Source: Spartobacteria bacterium (lineage in GTDB: Bacteria; Verrucomicrobiota; Kiritimatiellia; RZYC01). Taken from it: a DNA stretch of 64,000 nucleotides. The notes beneath the pieces are model-generated. The model was not told the origin of the DNA, did no database searches, and was given only the letters and a program-made list of their open reading frames with translations. Below are positions 26,378-34,878 of the stretch, piece by piece (within the stretch, counting starts at the first letter, position 1; each line of letters opens with the position of its first letter). Where the stretch lies: contig RZYC01000014.1 in assembly GCA_009930475.1 (NCBI GenBank), positions 1-64,000 of the forward strand, read 5' to 3'. The translations under genes and the position numbers were made by a program.

Positions 26378-26944
26378 ATGGCCAAAGATTTTGATGACGA
26401 CATGTTTGATGACGAAGAGGGCGAAGTCGAGGGCGCAGAAACCGGCGGCAAGGGTTCAGGGAAAAAGGTCATTCTTTTTGTAGTGATCGGCGTCGTGCTT
26501 GTGGCGATTATTGTGGCGGTGGTGGTTTCGCTGTTGCTGAATAAGAATGCGGCCGCTCCTACCTCGCTGGAGGAAACCCTGAGCGAACAGGATCTGGAAA
26601 TTATGGTTCAGGATAAGTACGGAAAGCCCTTAACCTATGATGCCGGTGATATCTATGTGAATGTCAGCGGAACCCGCAGTACCAGAGTGCTGAAGTTTCG
26701 CCCTTATCTGGAGGTCAAAGACCAGGGTACGCTGGACAACTTGAATAATGTGGAAACCCTGCGCCAGGTGATTCGTGACAAAATTATGTCTGTGGCTCGA
26801 ACCATGAGCTTCGATGAACTGGAAGGGCCCAACGGTGCCGATATTCTCAAGTCGGAAATCCGGGGGAATATCAATCGTTCGCTTAAGAAGCGTATTGGCG
26901 GAGAGGTGATTACTGTCCATTTCAATGATTTCCTGATTCAGTAA
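26378..26944 (+). CDS. fliL: FliL-like flagellar basal-body protein, first copy
   Basis: 188 residues: an acidic cytoplasmic N-terminus (DFDDDMFDDEEGEVEG), one transmembrane helix (about 31-53, KKVILFVVIGVVLVAIIVAV) and a periplasmic stomatin-like domain with GDIYVNVSGTRSTRVLKFRP, LRQVIRDKIMSVARTMSFDE and the C-terminal VITVHFNDFLIQ, typical of FliL. FliL surrounds MotAB and stabilises the stator. A paralogue with the same layout follows immediately. Confidence 0.9.
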   Translation: MAKDFDDDMFDDEEGEVEGAETGGKGSGKKVILFVVIGVVLVAIIVAVVVSLLLNKNAAAPTSLEETLSEQDLEIMVQDKYGKPLTYDAGDIYVNVSGTRSTRVLKFRPYLEVKDQGTLDNLNNVETLRQVIRDKIMSVARTMSFDELEGPNGADILKSEIRGNINRSLKKRIGGEVITVHFNDFLIQ

Positions 26945-27023
26945 ATTCAGGTCATTTTATGGGATGAAGCAAGTCGGTGCCGTGGCATTCGGCTTGCTTT
27001 GTTTTTCATCATGGGAGCACACT

Positions 27024-27632
27024 ATGGCCAGAGATTTTGATGATGATGTTTTTTTTGAAGCCGAGGATGAACAGGACGGTGATTCCGGTGAACAAAAGGA
27101 TGGCGGCGGTCGCAGGGGGCTGCTGTTTCTTCTGATGCTGCTGCTTCTGGGCGTGATTGTGTTGGTGATTGTATTGGTTTTGTTCATAAGTAACCGATCT
27201 CAAAAGGATAAATTGCTCGCGAGTGCAAAAGAACGACTGAATCTGGTGGAGAATCTGGCCGAACCCGGCGCGGAACTGCTGCTCTTTGATGCCGGTGATA
27301 TCTATGCCAATATTATGGGCGAGGGGATGACCCGGGTGCTGAAGGTGCGTCCCTATTTTGAGGTGAGCGAGCCCAAGTTGCTGAATTCTCTGTTCGCAGC
27401 CGAAATGAAGGCGGACGAAGAAGATGAAGCCGATAAACGGACGAATTTGTATATGCAGTTACGAGATGAAATTATGGATGTGATTCATAAAACAGATTAC
27501 GAAGAACTGGTCAGTGCCAACGGCCCCGGTGTTCTAAAAGATCATCTGCGCACCGCCGTAAACCGCATGCTGCGGAATCGGATGGAAGGCGCGGTCATTA
27601 CTATTTACTTCGACGAATATAACATACAGTAG
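27024..27632 (+). CDS. FliL-like flagellar basal-body protein, second copy
   Basis: 202 residues from the ATG at 27024 (GGGAG 7 nt upstream); the frame opens earlier at 26964 without a good site. It shares with the previous gene the N-terminal ARDFDDDVFFE-type acidic stretch, a transmembrane helix (about 33-55), DAGDIYANIMGEGMTRVLKV and the end AVITIYFDEYNIQ. It has an extra acidic insertion near residues 128-140 (KADEEDEADKR). Two tandem fliL genes beside two motB-like genes suggest a duplicated stator-ring module. Confidence 0.88.
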   Translation: MARDFDDDVFFEAEDEQDGDSGEQKDGGGRRGLLFLLMLLLLGVIVLVIVLVLFISNRSQKDKLLASAKERLNLVENLAEPGAELLLFDAGDIYANIMGEGMTRVLKVRPYFEVSEPKLLNSLFAAEMKADEEDEADKRTNLYMQLRDEIMDVIHKTDYEELVSANGPGVLKDHLRTAVNRMLRNRMEGAVITIYFDEYNIQ

Positions 27633-27646
27633 CAGGCAGGATTACC

Positions 27647-28666
27647 ATGGATAACACACTATCACAGGAAGAAGTCGATGCCCTCTTGCAGGCGGTGAAA
27701 AGCGGCGATATCGTCGAGGAAAGCCAGGCCTACAAGGAGGATATCGAACAGGTTAAGGTGATCTCCTATAACTTCCGAAAACCTCAGGTCATTTCCAGCG
27801 ATCAGAATCGCGGTTTTCAGGTGATTCATGAGTCGTTTGCAAAAGGCCTGCAGAGCAGTCTGCTGACCAACCTTAAGGTGCCGCTGGAAGTGATGCCCGT
27901 GGCCATCGATTATCTGACGTATACCGAATTTATTATGTCGATCATGAGCCCGACGTTTATGGTGGTGCTTACCACTGAACCGTATATGGGCGAGCTACTT
28001 TTGGAAATCAATCTGCCTATCATGATCTGCATTATCGATATTCTGCTCGGCGGTGACGGCGGCGGAATGCCTGTGTCCCGAGAGCTGACGTCCATCGAAG
28101 AATGTATCGTCGGCTCGATTGTCGACTATACGCTGCGCGAACTGACCATGGCGTGGTCCGATACTGCCGATATCGCGTTCCACTTGCAGGCCGTGGAATA
28201 TGACCCCGAATATGTGCGGGTGACCTCGTTGGAATCTTCCGTTCTGAGTGCGACCTTTGATCTGCGCATGGGCACAAAAACCGGCACCATGAATATCTGC
28301 TACCCTTTTGAAATGATTCAGCCCATTCTGGATCGCGTTACTGCTAAGATGACGGGCGGACGGGATCGCCGCGGCAAGCGAATGGGTACAAAAAATGAAA
28401 TTCTTACCGCCATTCGTAATGTGCCCATTAATCTTGATGCCTCCATCGGCTCTTGCAGAATCACGGCCGACCAGCTGAGCAAACTCAAGGTGGGGGATGT
28501 GATTAAACTGGATAAACGCATCGATCAGCTGGCCGATGTTCATATAGAAAATAAACACGCTTTCCGTGCGACGCTGGGTACACGCAGAGGAAAGCTGGCC
28601 GTCCGACTTGTCGATCGCTACTCTGAAGATATGGAAGAGGGCAGTCTGGTTATGGATTTAGATTGA
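27647..28666 (+). CDS. fliM: Flagellar motor switch protein FliM
   Basis: 339 residues. The N-terminal CheY-binding peptide is LSQEEVDALLQAV (residues 5-17). The middle CheC-like domain (about 45-235) contains VQLEVMPVAIDYLTYTEF-like and LGGDGGGMPV segments, with GSIVDYTLRELTMAW. The C-terminal SpoA domain (about 255-330) has LKVGDVIKLDKRIDQLADVH. It connects FliG to FliN in the C ring and receives the CheY-P signal. Length and order are normal. Confidence 0.97.
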   Translation: MDNTLSQEEVDALLQAVKSGDIVEESQAYKEDIEQVKVISYNFRKPQVISSDQNRGFQVIHESFAKGLQSSLLTNLKVPLEVMPVAIDYLTYTEFIMSIMSPTFMVVLTTEPYMGELLLEINLPIMICIIDILLGGDGGGMPVSRELTSIEECIVGSIVDYTLRELTMAWSDTADIAFHLQAVEYDPEYVRVTSLESSVLSATFDLRMGTKTGTMNICYPFEMIQPILDRVTAKMTGGRDRRGKRMGTKNEILTAIRNVPINLDASIGSCRITADQLSKLKVGDVIKLDKRIDQLADVHIENKHAFRATLGTRRGKLAVRLVDRYSEDMEEGSLVMDLD

Positions 28667-28687
28667 ACAGAAATAACGAGGTGAATT

Positions 28688-29227
28688 ATGGCTGATGACT
28701 TGGATGCTTTCTTTAACGGTGATTCTGAACCTACAGAAGAGGAACTCGAAGCGTTGTTTGCTGCCGAAGTAGAAAAGGCCAAGCAGGCGGACGATGAACC
28801 GTCTGAAGATGAACTTGAAGCAATGTTTGCTGCAGAAGTGGCCAAAGAACAGGCAGCCTCTGCGTCTGCTCCTCCTCCGCCCAAACCGCGTCCGTCGGTC
28901 AATGTCAGTCCCGTCAATCTGCCGGCCTACGATAATCTGCCCGGACAGAGCAGCATGGCGCCTCCCATGGATATTAATCTGGATATGATCCTTGATATCC
29001 CTGTCGAGGTTCATGTGGAAGTCGGCCATACCCGCGTGAAGGTGTCGGAGATTCTTCGACTCGATATCGGCTCTGTGGTCGAATTGAACCGTGTCGCCGG
29101 CCATCCCGCCGATATTATTGTCAATGGCAAGCTCATCGGCCAGGGCGATGTGGTGGTGGTTAATGAAAATTTCGGTATTCGTGTCACTAAACTGGTCGGC
29201 CTTGAAGAACGGCTTAGTTCTGTCTGA
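28688..29227 (+). CDS. fliN: Flagellar motor switch protein FliN with duplicated N-terminal motif
   Basis: 179 residues. The C-terminal 80 are a standard SpoA domain: LDIPVEVHVEVGHTRVKVSE, LRLDIGSVVELNRVAGHPAD and NGKLIGQGDVVVVNENFGIR. The N-terminal 60 residues are acidic and contain two near-identical 15-residue units, EPTEEELEALFAAEV (14-28) and EPSEDELEAMFAAEV (37-51), plus a related DDLDAFF at 3-9. They resemble the FliM CheY-binding peptide LSQEEVDALL. A Pro-rich linker (66-76) follows. This is the last gene of the flagellar run; fliPQR and flhBA are not in the window. Confidence 0.96.
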   Translation: MADDLDAFFNGDSEPTEEELEALFAAEVEKAKQADDEPSEDELEAMFAAEVAKEQAASASAPPPPKPRPSVNVSPVNLPAYDNLPGQSSMAPPMDINLDMILDIPVEVHVEVGHTRVKVSEILRLDIGSVVELNRVAGHPADIIVNGKLIGQGDVVVVNENFGIRVTKLVGLEERLSSV

Positions 29228-29249
29228 TCCCGTCCTGCGTGACGCGTGG

Positions 29250-29705
29250 TCAACCTAGTTCGACGAGGGTTATGCCGGGATTATTTTGATCGGTGCGGAG
29301 CTGTTTTTTTAGCTCAGGATATTTCCGAAGCAGGTTGCGTCCGACTTCTGTATGCGGCGAGTAGTTTTCTCCGCATACATATTGTTTTACAATGCGACGC
29401 GATCGCATACGGGACAGCTGCTCCCGGGTGGCTTTCTTTAGTTTTCCACCGGTGCCGCCAGACCCCCAGCCATGAATGATTCTGACCAGTGACACGCCTT
29501 GGCTCTGCAACGAGGTGAGACGGCGTTGAAGGCGTTGCGTGCCTTCGTCAACGGTGGGCATGCCGTCTTTAATGTTGACGGTTACACACCCGCTCTGCCG
29601 TATGCGCTGTGTATGATCGGGTGCTCCGTCCTGCGGCCGTTCACAAAAGGGACACACCCGCATACCGAACGGCATTTCATTTCCGCATACGTCACAATAC
29701 TTCAA
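29250..29705 (-). CDS. Zinc-ribbon protein with Smr domain
   Basis: 151 residues read from a TTG start (29705) with GGGAAGG just upstream. The N-terminus is a four-cysteine ribbon, CDVCG...CPFC (residues 4-19). The rest is an Smr-like domain: VTVNIKDGMPTVDEGTQRLQ and the signature VSLVRIIHGWGSGGTGGKLK (HGxGS...G.L). Smr domains nick or bind nucleic acid in mismatch repair (MutS2) or ribosome rescue (SmrB). The usual first motif, LDLHG, is degenerate (VTVNIKDG). It is convergent with fliN. Confidence 0.75.
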   Translation of the reverse strand: MKYCDVCGNEMPFGMRVCPFCERPQDGAPDHTQRIRQSGCVTVNIKDGMPTVDEGTQRLQRRLTSLQSQGVSLVRIIHGWGSGGTGGKLKKATREQLSRMRSRRIVKQYVCGENYSPHTEVGRNLLRKYPELKKQLRTDQNNPGITLVELG

Positions 29706-29825
29706 GGGAGCCTTCCCATCGTCTTAATTAACCGCTTCGTTGTTCATGCCCTATATCTACGGAAGTTGTGTACGTCCTGTCAATACGGGGCTGACGCGCA
29801 GCATGGAAAAATGCGCTTAGAAAAA

Positions 29826-29873
29826 GTTCCAGACATTGGACGTTTTTCTGCGAAAAGTTCCAATCATCGGAAC
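29826..29873 (-). repeat. Two TTCCA-N5-TGGAA hairpin repeats, tandem-terminator-like
   Basis: Two inverted units about 31 bases apart: GTTCCAGACATTGGAC (29826-29841, imperfect) and GTTCCAATCATCGGAAC (29857-29873, one mismatch). Read on the minus strand, the direction of rsgA just upstream, each hairpin is followed by ACTTTT(T)C. The same element occurs three times at 45797-45875. They are probably transcription terminators or a mobile small palindrome. Confidence 0.65.
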
Positions 29874-29910
29874 GTCCCCTTTTCCCCCCAAAGCGTTCAT
29901 CTCGCCGCCT

Positions 29911-30963
29911 TCAGCCCTCCTCGATCTCCTCCGTGATCCGTCCTCCATCCCGTTTTTCTGCGCGGGGACGACAGTTGCGATTGGTTTTCATATTAATGAA
30001 ATTGTCATAGCGGCGCTGTTCAATGGTGCCGTCGGTAAGGGCCTGCTGCACGGCGCAGCCGGGCTCACTGATATGGGCGCAATTGCGAAAACGACATTGG
30101 GCGGAAAGGTGGAGTATGTCGTCAAATGCATCGTCAATGGTGTCTGTGTCGGCGACCTGCCATTCGCGAATACCTGGGGTGTCGATGAGCAGTCCGCCAT
30201 GCGGCATGGGCTCCATCAGGCGACTTGTGGTGGTGTGCCGTCCGCGTCGATCATTTTCGCGTACTTCATTCACGGCATGATCACGGCTTGTCAGCTTGTT
30301 GAAAAGAGATGTTTTTCCGGCACCGGAGAGTCCGATGAGAATCCCGGTTTCCCCGGGGGCGATGGCCTGATTGATGATGTCGATCCCGGAACCATCCAGT
30401 GCGCTGGTGGTAAATACCTGTCCGTCACCCACCAGACGCTTGGACTGGGTCAGTGCGTCGTTGAGCTGCTCTTCTGTGGCCAGATCGGTTTTGTTCAGTA
30501 CCACCATGGGCGTGATGTTTTGCGAGACAACCAGCCCCATAAAGCGTTCCACACGGTTTTCATTGAAATGGCGTCCGCCTTCGAGGCTTGCTACCAGCAG
30601 AGCGAAGTCGACATTGGCCGCAATGGGCTGCTCTCCGCGTCCGCGCTCTCCGGCCTGCTGCCGGCAGAGCAGGGTGGTGCGGGGCAGTACACGGAAAATG
30701 GTGAAATGTTCGGAGTTTTTCTTTTCTTTCACAGCGACCCAGTCGCCGATGAGCGGCCAGTCGCGCAGGTCTTTGTTGTGATGGCGCATCAGTCTGGCTG
30801 TTTTTGCCCAGAAAACGCCCTCAGCCGTTTGTACGACATAATGCTCTCGTTCCGTGCGGATGACCCGCGCGGGCTGGGTGTTTTTTAGTGGCTGCGGGCT
30901 GGTTTCGAACAGCTCCTGCCAGTGTGCATTCCATCCTAGTGCTGATAAAACATGTGTATTCAT
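29911..30963 (-). CDS. rsgA: Ribosome small-subunit-dependent GTPase RsgA
   Basis: 350 residues in the circularly permuted order of RsgA: an OB-fold (about 30-110), then G4 NKTDLA, G5 TSALDGSG, G1 GLSGAGKTSLFNKL, G3 DTPGIREWQ, and a C-terminal zinc finger with CRFRNCAHISEPGC. It tests maturation of the 30S subunit. The P-loop reads GAGKTS rather than the commoner GVGKSS, a conservative change. It follows the EamA gene by 27 nt and is followed by the hairpin array. Confidence 0.95.
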   Translation of the reverse strand: MNTHVLSALGWNAHWQELFETSPQPLKNTQPARVIRTEREHYVVQTAEGVFWAKTARLMRHHNKDLRDWPLIGDWVAVKEKKNSEHFTIFRVLPRTTLLCRQQAGERGRGEQPIAANVDFALLVASLEGGRHFNENRVERFMGLVVSQNITPMVVLNKTDLATEEQLNDALTQSKRLVGDGQVFTTSALDGSGIDIINQAIAPGETGILIGLSGAGKTSLFNKLTSRDHAVNEVRENDRRGRHTTTSRLMEPMPHGGLLIDTPGIREWQVADTDTIDDAFDDILHLSAQCRFRNCAHISEPGCAVQQALTDGTIEQRRYDNFINMKTNRNCRPRAEKRDGGRITEEIEEG

Positions 30964-30990
30964 AGATGCGCGGAGACTCCGTTTGTTATT

Positions 30991-31923
30991 TCAAGACTGT
31001 GATGCGGCCCCGGATTTGTCAAAGCTTGGCTGGCGTCCGCGTTGCCGGTGGCCGTAGATGGCCAGCCCGGCTCCGGTGCATACGATGACTGCCGCCGGAT
31101 AGAATTGAGGAATAACCCCTTCTCCTAGAATGAAGTAAGCTAATATTCCTGCAAAAATGAATTGGCTGAGTCCTGCTATGGTAACCAGCTGCGGATGCAG
31201 AGCCCGCATGGAACGGTTGAGGCAGCTGTGCCCTATGATGGTCGGGATCAGTGCTAACCCAATCAGCGGCAACCATTCTGCCGGCTGCATCATGATGCGC
31301 GGATCTTCTCCCGCTAGCAGTGCAAACAGTGCGCAGATTATTCCGGCGATGGTGTATATGGGTACCAGATAAACCCATATGGAACGACTGACGCAGCGGG
31401 TTCGTGCCATTACAAAGTAGGTGGTGCCAAAAACCATGCCTACGAAACAAAGTACGTCCCCCATAAACTGCGAGGGATCTATGGCAAAGTCGGCGGAAGA
31501 AAGCAGGTATACTCCGCTCAGTCCAAAGGCTGTGCCTGCCACTTCCCATCGGTTGAGCCGGTCACGCAGCATGAACCATATCAGTACGGGGGTGACCAGC
31601 GGCCCCATGTTGACGATTAAGGTTGCATGTGCCGCCGATGTGTTGCGTACGCCGTGATTCCAGATGATGAAATGCAATGCCAGCAACAAGCCGGGAACCA
31701 TTGAACGTCTAAAGGAATGCGACAGGGAGAAGATGGTTTCAGGAGGCTCCTTCTTGAGTGCCGTCCAGTAAATGGGCGATAGAAACAAAGCCGCGATCAG
31801 TAACCGGCAGGCACCAACCCATGCAGCGGGGACATGACTGATTTTGATCAGAATCACCGCTGATGAACAGGCGATGTTTGCCAGAAGCAGGATTCCGTAA
31901 TCGAAAAGAGAATGACTTTTCAC
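30991..31923 (-). CDS. EamA-family (DMT superfamily) transporter
   Basis: 310 residues with ten predicted membrane helices, arranged as two EamA repeats. Family features are ILIKISHVPAAWVGACRLLI in the first repeat and LIPTIIGHSCLNRSMRALHP then LVTIAGLSQFIFAGILAYFI in the second. DMT exporters carry amino acids, metabolites or nucleotide sugars; the substrate is not predictable. Its start overlaps the comM-like stop by 4 nt, so the two share a transcript. Confidence 0.88.
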   Translation of the reverse strand: MKSHSLFDYGILLLANIACSSAVILIKISHVPAAWVGACRLLIAALFLSPIYWTALKKEPPETIFSLSHSFRRSMVPGLLLALHFIIWNHGVRNTSAAHATLIVNMGPLVTPVLIWFMLRDRLNRWEVAGTAFGLSGVYLLSSADFAIDPSQFMGDVLCFVGMVFGTTYFVMARTRCVSRSIWVYLVPIYTIAGIICALFALLAGEDPRIMMQPAEWLPLIGLALIPTIIGHSCLNRSMRALHPQLVTIAGLSQFIFAGILAYFILGEGVIPQFYPAAVIVCTGAGLAIYGHRQRGRQPSFDKSGAASQS

Positions 31924-33485
31924 AGATTCCCATCTGACGTTAAAAGCCGATCCAATGTTCTAAACTGCACCGATTCACTGAGATGCTCCATGGTGATAGA
32001 ATCTTCTCCTGCCAGATCAGCAATGGTGCGTGCGACTTTGAGTATGCGTGAAAAAGCGCGGGCACTCATGTTCATATTGGTGATGGCTTGTTCCAGCATG
32101 CTGCGCGAGGCGTTGTCCAATCGACAATAATGCTGTACTTCACGTGCGCCCATATCAGCATTGCAGTGAATATTCGCATGGTGTTTAAAGCGTTTGCCCT
32201 GAATGTGACGTGCCTTTACGACCCGCCGGCGTATGACGTCCGATGATTCACCCGATGCATCCGAGGTTAATTCGTGATAGGGTACGGCCGGTACTTCGAT
32301 GTGAATATCAATGCGATCCAGCAGCGGCCCGGATATTTTATTACGATAGCGCTGAATGTGTGCCGGATTGCATTGGCAGGCCCGGTTCGGATCACCATAA
32401 TAACCGCAGGGACAAGGATTCATCGCGGCCACCAGCATAAACCGGCAGGGAAACGTCACACTTGCGGCCGCCCGTGCGATATTGACCTGCCCGTCTTCTA
32501 AGGGCTGACGCATAACCTCCAATACATTGCGTGAAAATTCTGGAAGTTCATCTAAAAACAGTACCCCCCCATGAGCCAGGCTGACTTCACCCGGCATGGG
32601 GTGGGTTCCGCCACCCAGCAAACCCGCATCAGAAATCGTGTGATGAGGCGACCGAAAAGGTCGGCAGGTAATCAGCGGGGTCTGGGTATCCAGTTTCCCC
32701 GCGATACTATGAATTTTTGTCGTTTCCAACGCCTCATCCAATGTCATGTCTGGTAAAATAGTTGGTATCCTCTTTGCCAGCATGGACTTGCCAGTTCCAG
32801 GCGATCCAACCATTAAGCAGTTGTGCCCACCTGCTGTGGCGACTTCCAGCGCGCGTTTGGCACTTTCCTGCCCCTTAACATCCGAGAAATCAATGGCCTG
32901 TTGTGGTGCCATCGCAAATAGCTGATCCATATCAGTTTTCTCAGGTGTAAGCTCCGTAACGTCACATAAAAACGAGACCGCCTGATTCAGATTGGCGATA
33001 GGATACACATCAATGCCTTTGACAATCGCCGCTTCCTCCGCATTTTCTTTGGGAACCAATAATCGTTTAAATCCCTGCTTTTCGGCCAAAATGGCACAGG
33101 ATAACATGCCGTTTACTCCGCGGATACTCCCGCTCAGTGCCAATTCGCCGATAATGCAGGTGTCCTGCAACGCCTGCCGCGAAATAACCCCCTGAGCCCC
33201 CAGCGTAGCAATGGCCATGGGTAAATCAAAGCGGGGTCCCTCTTTTCGGATATTAGCCGGAGCCAGATTGATCGTTGTGCGTCCCTGCGGAATCCCATAC
33301 CCGGAATTAATCATAGCAGTAAAAACGCGATCCTTTGACTCCTTCACCGCCGCATCAGGTAAGCCCACTACAACAGTAAAAGCTTTCTCCGCTTTTCCGG
33401 TATAGACCTCTATTTCCACAGTATAGGCGTCCACCCCATAGACCGCCGCTGAAAACACTTTCGAAAGCACTACAAAGCTCCTCAC
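31920..33485 (-). CDS. comM: YifB/ComM-family Mg-chelatase-like AAA+ ATPase
   Basis: 521 residues: an N-terminal Lon-protease-like substrate domain (VEIEVYTGKAEKAFTVVVGLPD), the Mg-chelatase AAA+ module with Walker A GSPGTGKSMLAKR and Walker B GGVLFLDELPEFSR, sensor segment MLVAAMNPCPCGYYG, and the C-terminal helical domain (SARAFSRILKVARTIADLAG). ComM is a hexameric helicase that promotes branch migration during natural transformation (established for Vibrio). All catalytic motifs are intact. It heads the minus-strand comM-eamA-rsgA run. Confidence 0.93.
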   Translation of the reverse strand: MRSFVVLSKVFSAAVYGVDAYTVEIEVYTGKAEKAFTVVVGLPDAAVKESKDRVFTAMINSGYGIPQGRTTINLAPANIRKEGPRFDLPMAIATLGAQGVISRQALQDTCIIGELALSGSIRGVNGMLSCAILAEKQGFKRLLVPKENAEEAAIVKGIDVYPIANLNQAVSFLCDVTELTPEKTDMDQLFAMAPQQAIDFSDVKGQESAKRALEVATAGGHNCLMVGSPGTGKSMLAKRIPTILPDMTLDEALETTKIHSIAGKLDTQTPLITCRPFRSPHHTISDAGLLGGGTHPMPGEVSLAHGGVLFLDELPEFSRNVLEVMRQPLEDGQVNIARAAASVTFPCRFMLVAAMNPCPCGYYGDPNRACQCNPAHIQRYRNKISGPLLDRIDIHIEVPAVPYHELTSDASGESSDVIRRRVVKARHIQGKRFKHHANIHCNADMGAREVQHYCRLDNASRSMLEQAITNMNMSARAFSRILKVARTIADLAGEDSITMEHLSESVQFRTLDRLLTSDGNL

Positions 33486-33557
33486 TAAAAAAACATCAGA
33501 TGTGATATACTAGTACTCATGCATCCCTTTTTTACAAGAATGTTTTAATATATATAT

Positions 33558-33597
33558 AAATATGCAGCTTATAAATATATTTATATCTTGCATATTT
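33558..33597. repeat. 40-bp AT-rich near-palindrome before RAYT copy 2
   Basis: Outer arms AAATATGCA (33558-33566) and TGCATATTT (33589-33597) are perfect complements. They enclose a 16-bp perfect palindrome TATAAATATATTTATA (33570-33585), with 3-base unmatched joints on each side. The element ends 20 bases before the transposase ATG. It could be a cruciform or hairpin substrate of the transposase, or a regulatory site. Confidence 0.8.
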
Positions 33598-33616
33598 TCT
33601 GTTTCTGTGCTTTTGT

Positions 33617-34636
33617 ATGTCCATGAAGCAAAAACGAATTAAACGGGATCATTTGGCCTATTATCACTGCATGTCGCGGATCGTTGGTCGACAGATGTTG
33701 TTGGGCGCGCGAGAAAAGGAGCACATGCGGCGATTAATTCGGCGGGTGGAGGGTTTTACGGGGGTGCATGTTCTGACATATGCGGTGATGACGAATCATA
33801 TTCATCTGTTGTTGGAGGAACCGGAGCGGGATGCTGTGCAGTTGATTGGGGATGATGAGCTGATGCGCCGGCTGGCCTGCCTGTATACAGAAGATGAGGT
33901 CGATGAAATTCGGTTGCGCTGGGCGGAATGGGAATTGGCGGGGCTGATGGGTTTGGTGACAGAAGAAAAGCAACGGTATCTTGTACGGATGCATGATATT
34001 AGTGAATTTATGAGACAGGTTAAGCAGCGATTTTCTTGCTGGTATAATCGGTGTAACGGACGATATGGAACGTTGTGGGATCGTCGTTTCAAGAGTGTTT
34101 TGGTAGAGGACGGCGCAGCGTTGCGAACTATGGCGGCATACATTGAGATGAATCCGGTTCGGGCAGGTGTGGTGGATGATCCGAAAGCGTATCGGTTTTG
34201 CGGGCTGGGTGAAGCCATGGGGGGATCGATGGCTGCAAGACGGGGGATTGTCATGCTGGCGTCGGGGGTGAGTCAGTTGGATGATGATATGAGGGCGAAG
34301 GAGAAGGTGGAGCTGTGGGGTGACGCATCAAGTGTGTACTGGGAACGGATTTTGATGTATGCGGAGGTATGTAAAAATCCGCATTTCGCGATGCTGGATC
34401 GGGGTATGATTCCGGATAAACTGCGGAAGCGTATGAAAATTTCTGATTTTGAGCGGTTGCAATGTCGGAGTAGGTATTTCTGCGACGGCCATGTGTTGGG
34501 ATCTAAGGAATTTGTGGAAGAGTTTTTCATACAAAACAGTGATTATTTCGGAGGGAACAGGCAAACGGGAGCACGTAAGATGCGCGGGGGCTGGAGGGAG
34601 ATGTATACGATTCGCGATTTAGGTCACTGGTGTTAG
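33617..34636 (+). CDS. RAYT-type transposase (Y1/HUH family), copy 2
   Basis: 339 residues (or 337 from the second ATG at 33623, MKQKRIKRDH). The HUH motif is TNHIHLLLEEP. The family blocks HDISEFMRQVKQRFSCWYNR, GTLWDRRFKSVLVEDG and MAAYIEMNPVRAGVV are intact, and the C-terminal extension (CRSRYFCDGHVLGSKEFVEE...SDYFGG) matches copies 1 and 3. It is clearly diverged from both, so it did not arise by recent transposition. It is inserted between comM and rplS, with an AT-rich palindrome directly upstream. Confidence 0.93.
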   Translation: MSMKQKRIKRDHLAYYHCMSRIVGRQMLLGAREKEHMRRLIRRVEGFTGVHVLTYAVMTNHIHLLLEEPERDAVQLIGDDELMRRLACLYTEDEVDEIRLRWAEWELAGLMGLVTEEKQRYLVRMHDISEFMRQVKQRFSCWYNRCNGRYGTLWDRRFKSVLVEDGAALRTMAAYIEMNPVRAGVVDDPKAYRFCGLGEAMGGSMAARRGIVMLASGVSQLDDDMRAKEKVELWGDASSVYWERILMYAEVCKNPHFAMLDRGMIPDKLRKRMKISDFERLQCRSRYFCDGHVLGSKEFVEEFFIQNSDYFGGNRQTGARKMRGGWREMYTIRDLGHWC

Positions 34637-34878
34637 TAAGCTCCTGTGTTTTGGTTGTCGATGTGTGTGGATTTGCATAAATAGTGAAACATAACGCTTG
34701 CATTTATCACAAGCTGGTTTACTTTGCCGAAGCTCGTTTTGAATCAATAGGTGTGCAATCCTATGGATATTGTTAAAAAAAGTCTTTTATTCGAAGGTCT
34801 AGTTTTGATACTAACTTCACTTTCATAGATTAGGGGCGTGTTAGAGGTCATCATGTGCCCACGAAAAGAGGTTATATA

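Noticed and set aside
29836-30888. 350-codon plus-strand frame opposite rsgA
   Set aside because: Antisense shadow of rsgA, whose GTPase and zinc motifs are unambiguous.
31026-31044. Sigma-54-like TGGCGTCCGCGTTGCC on the plus strand
   Set aside because: It lies inside the 3' end of the EamA gene, points at no plus-strand gene and is expected by chance in a GC-moderate genome.
34637-34878. Possible small gene or tRNA between RAYT copy 2 and rplS
   Set aside because: No open frame with a ribosome site and no tRNA T-loop/acceptor pattern seen; probably only the rplS leader.
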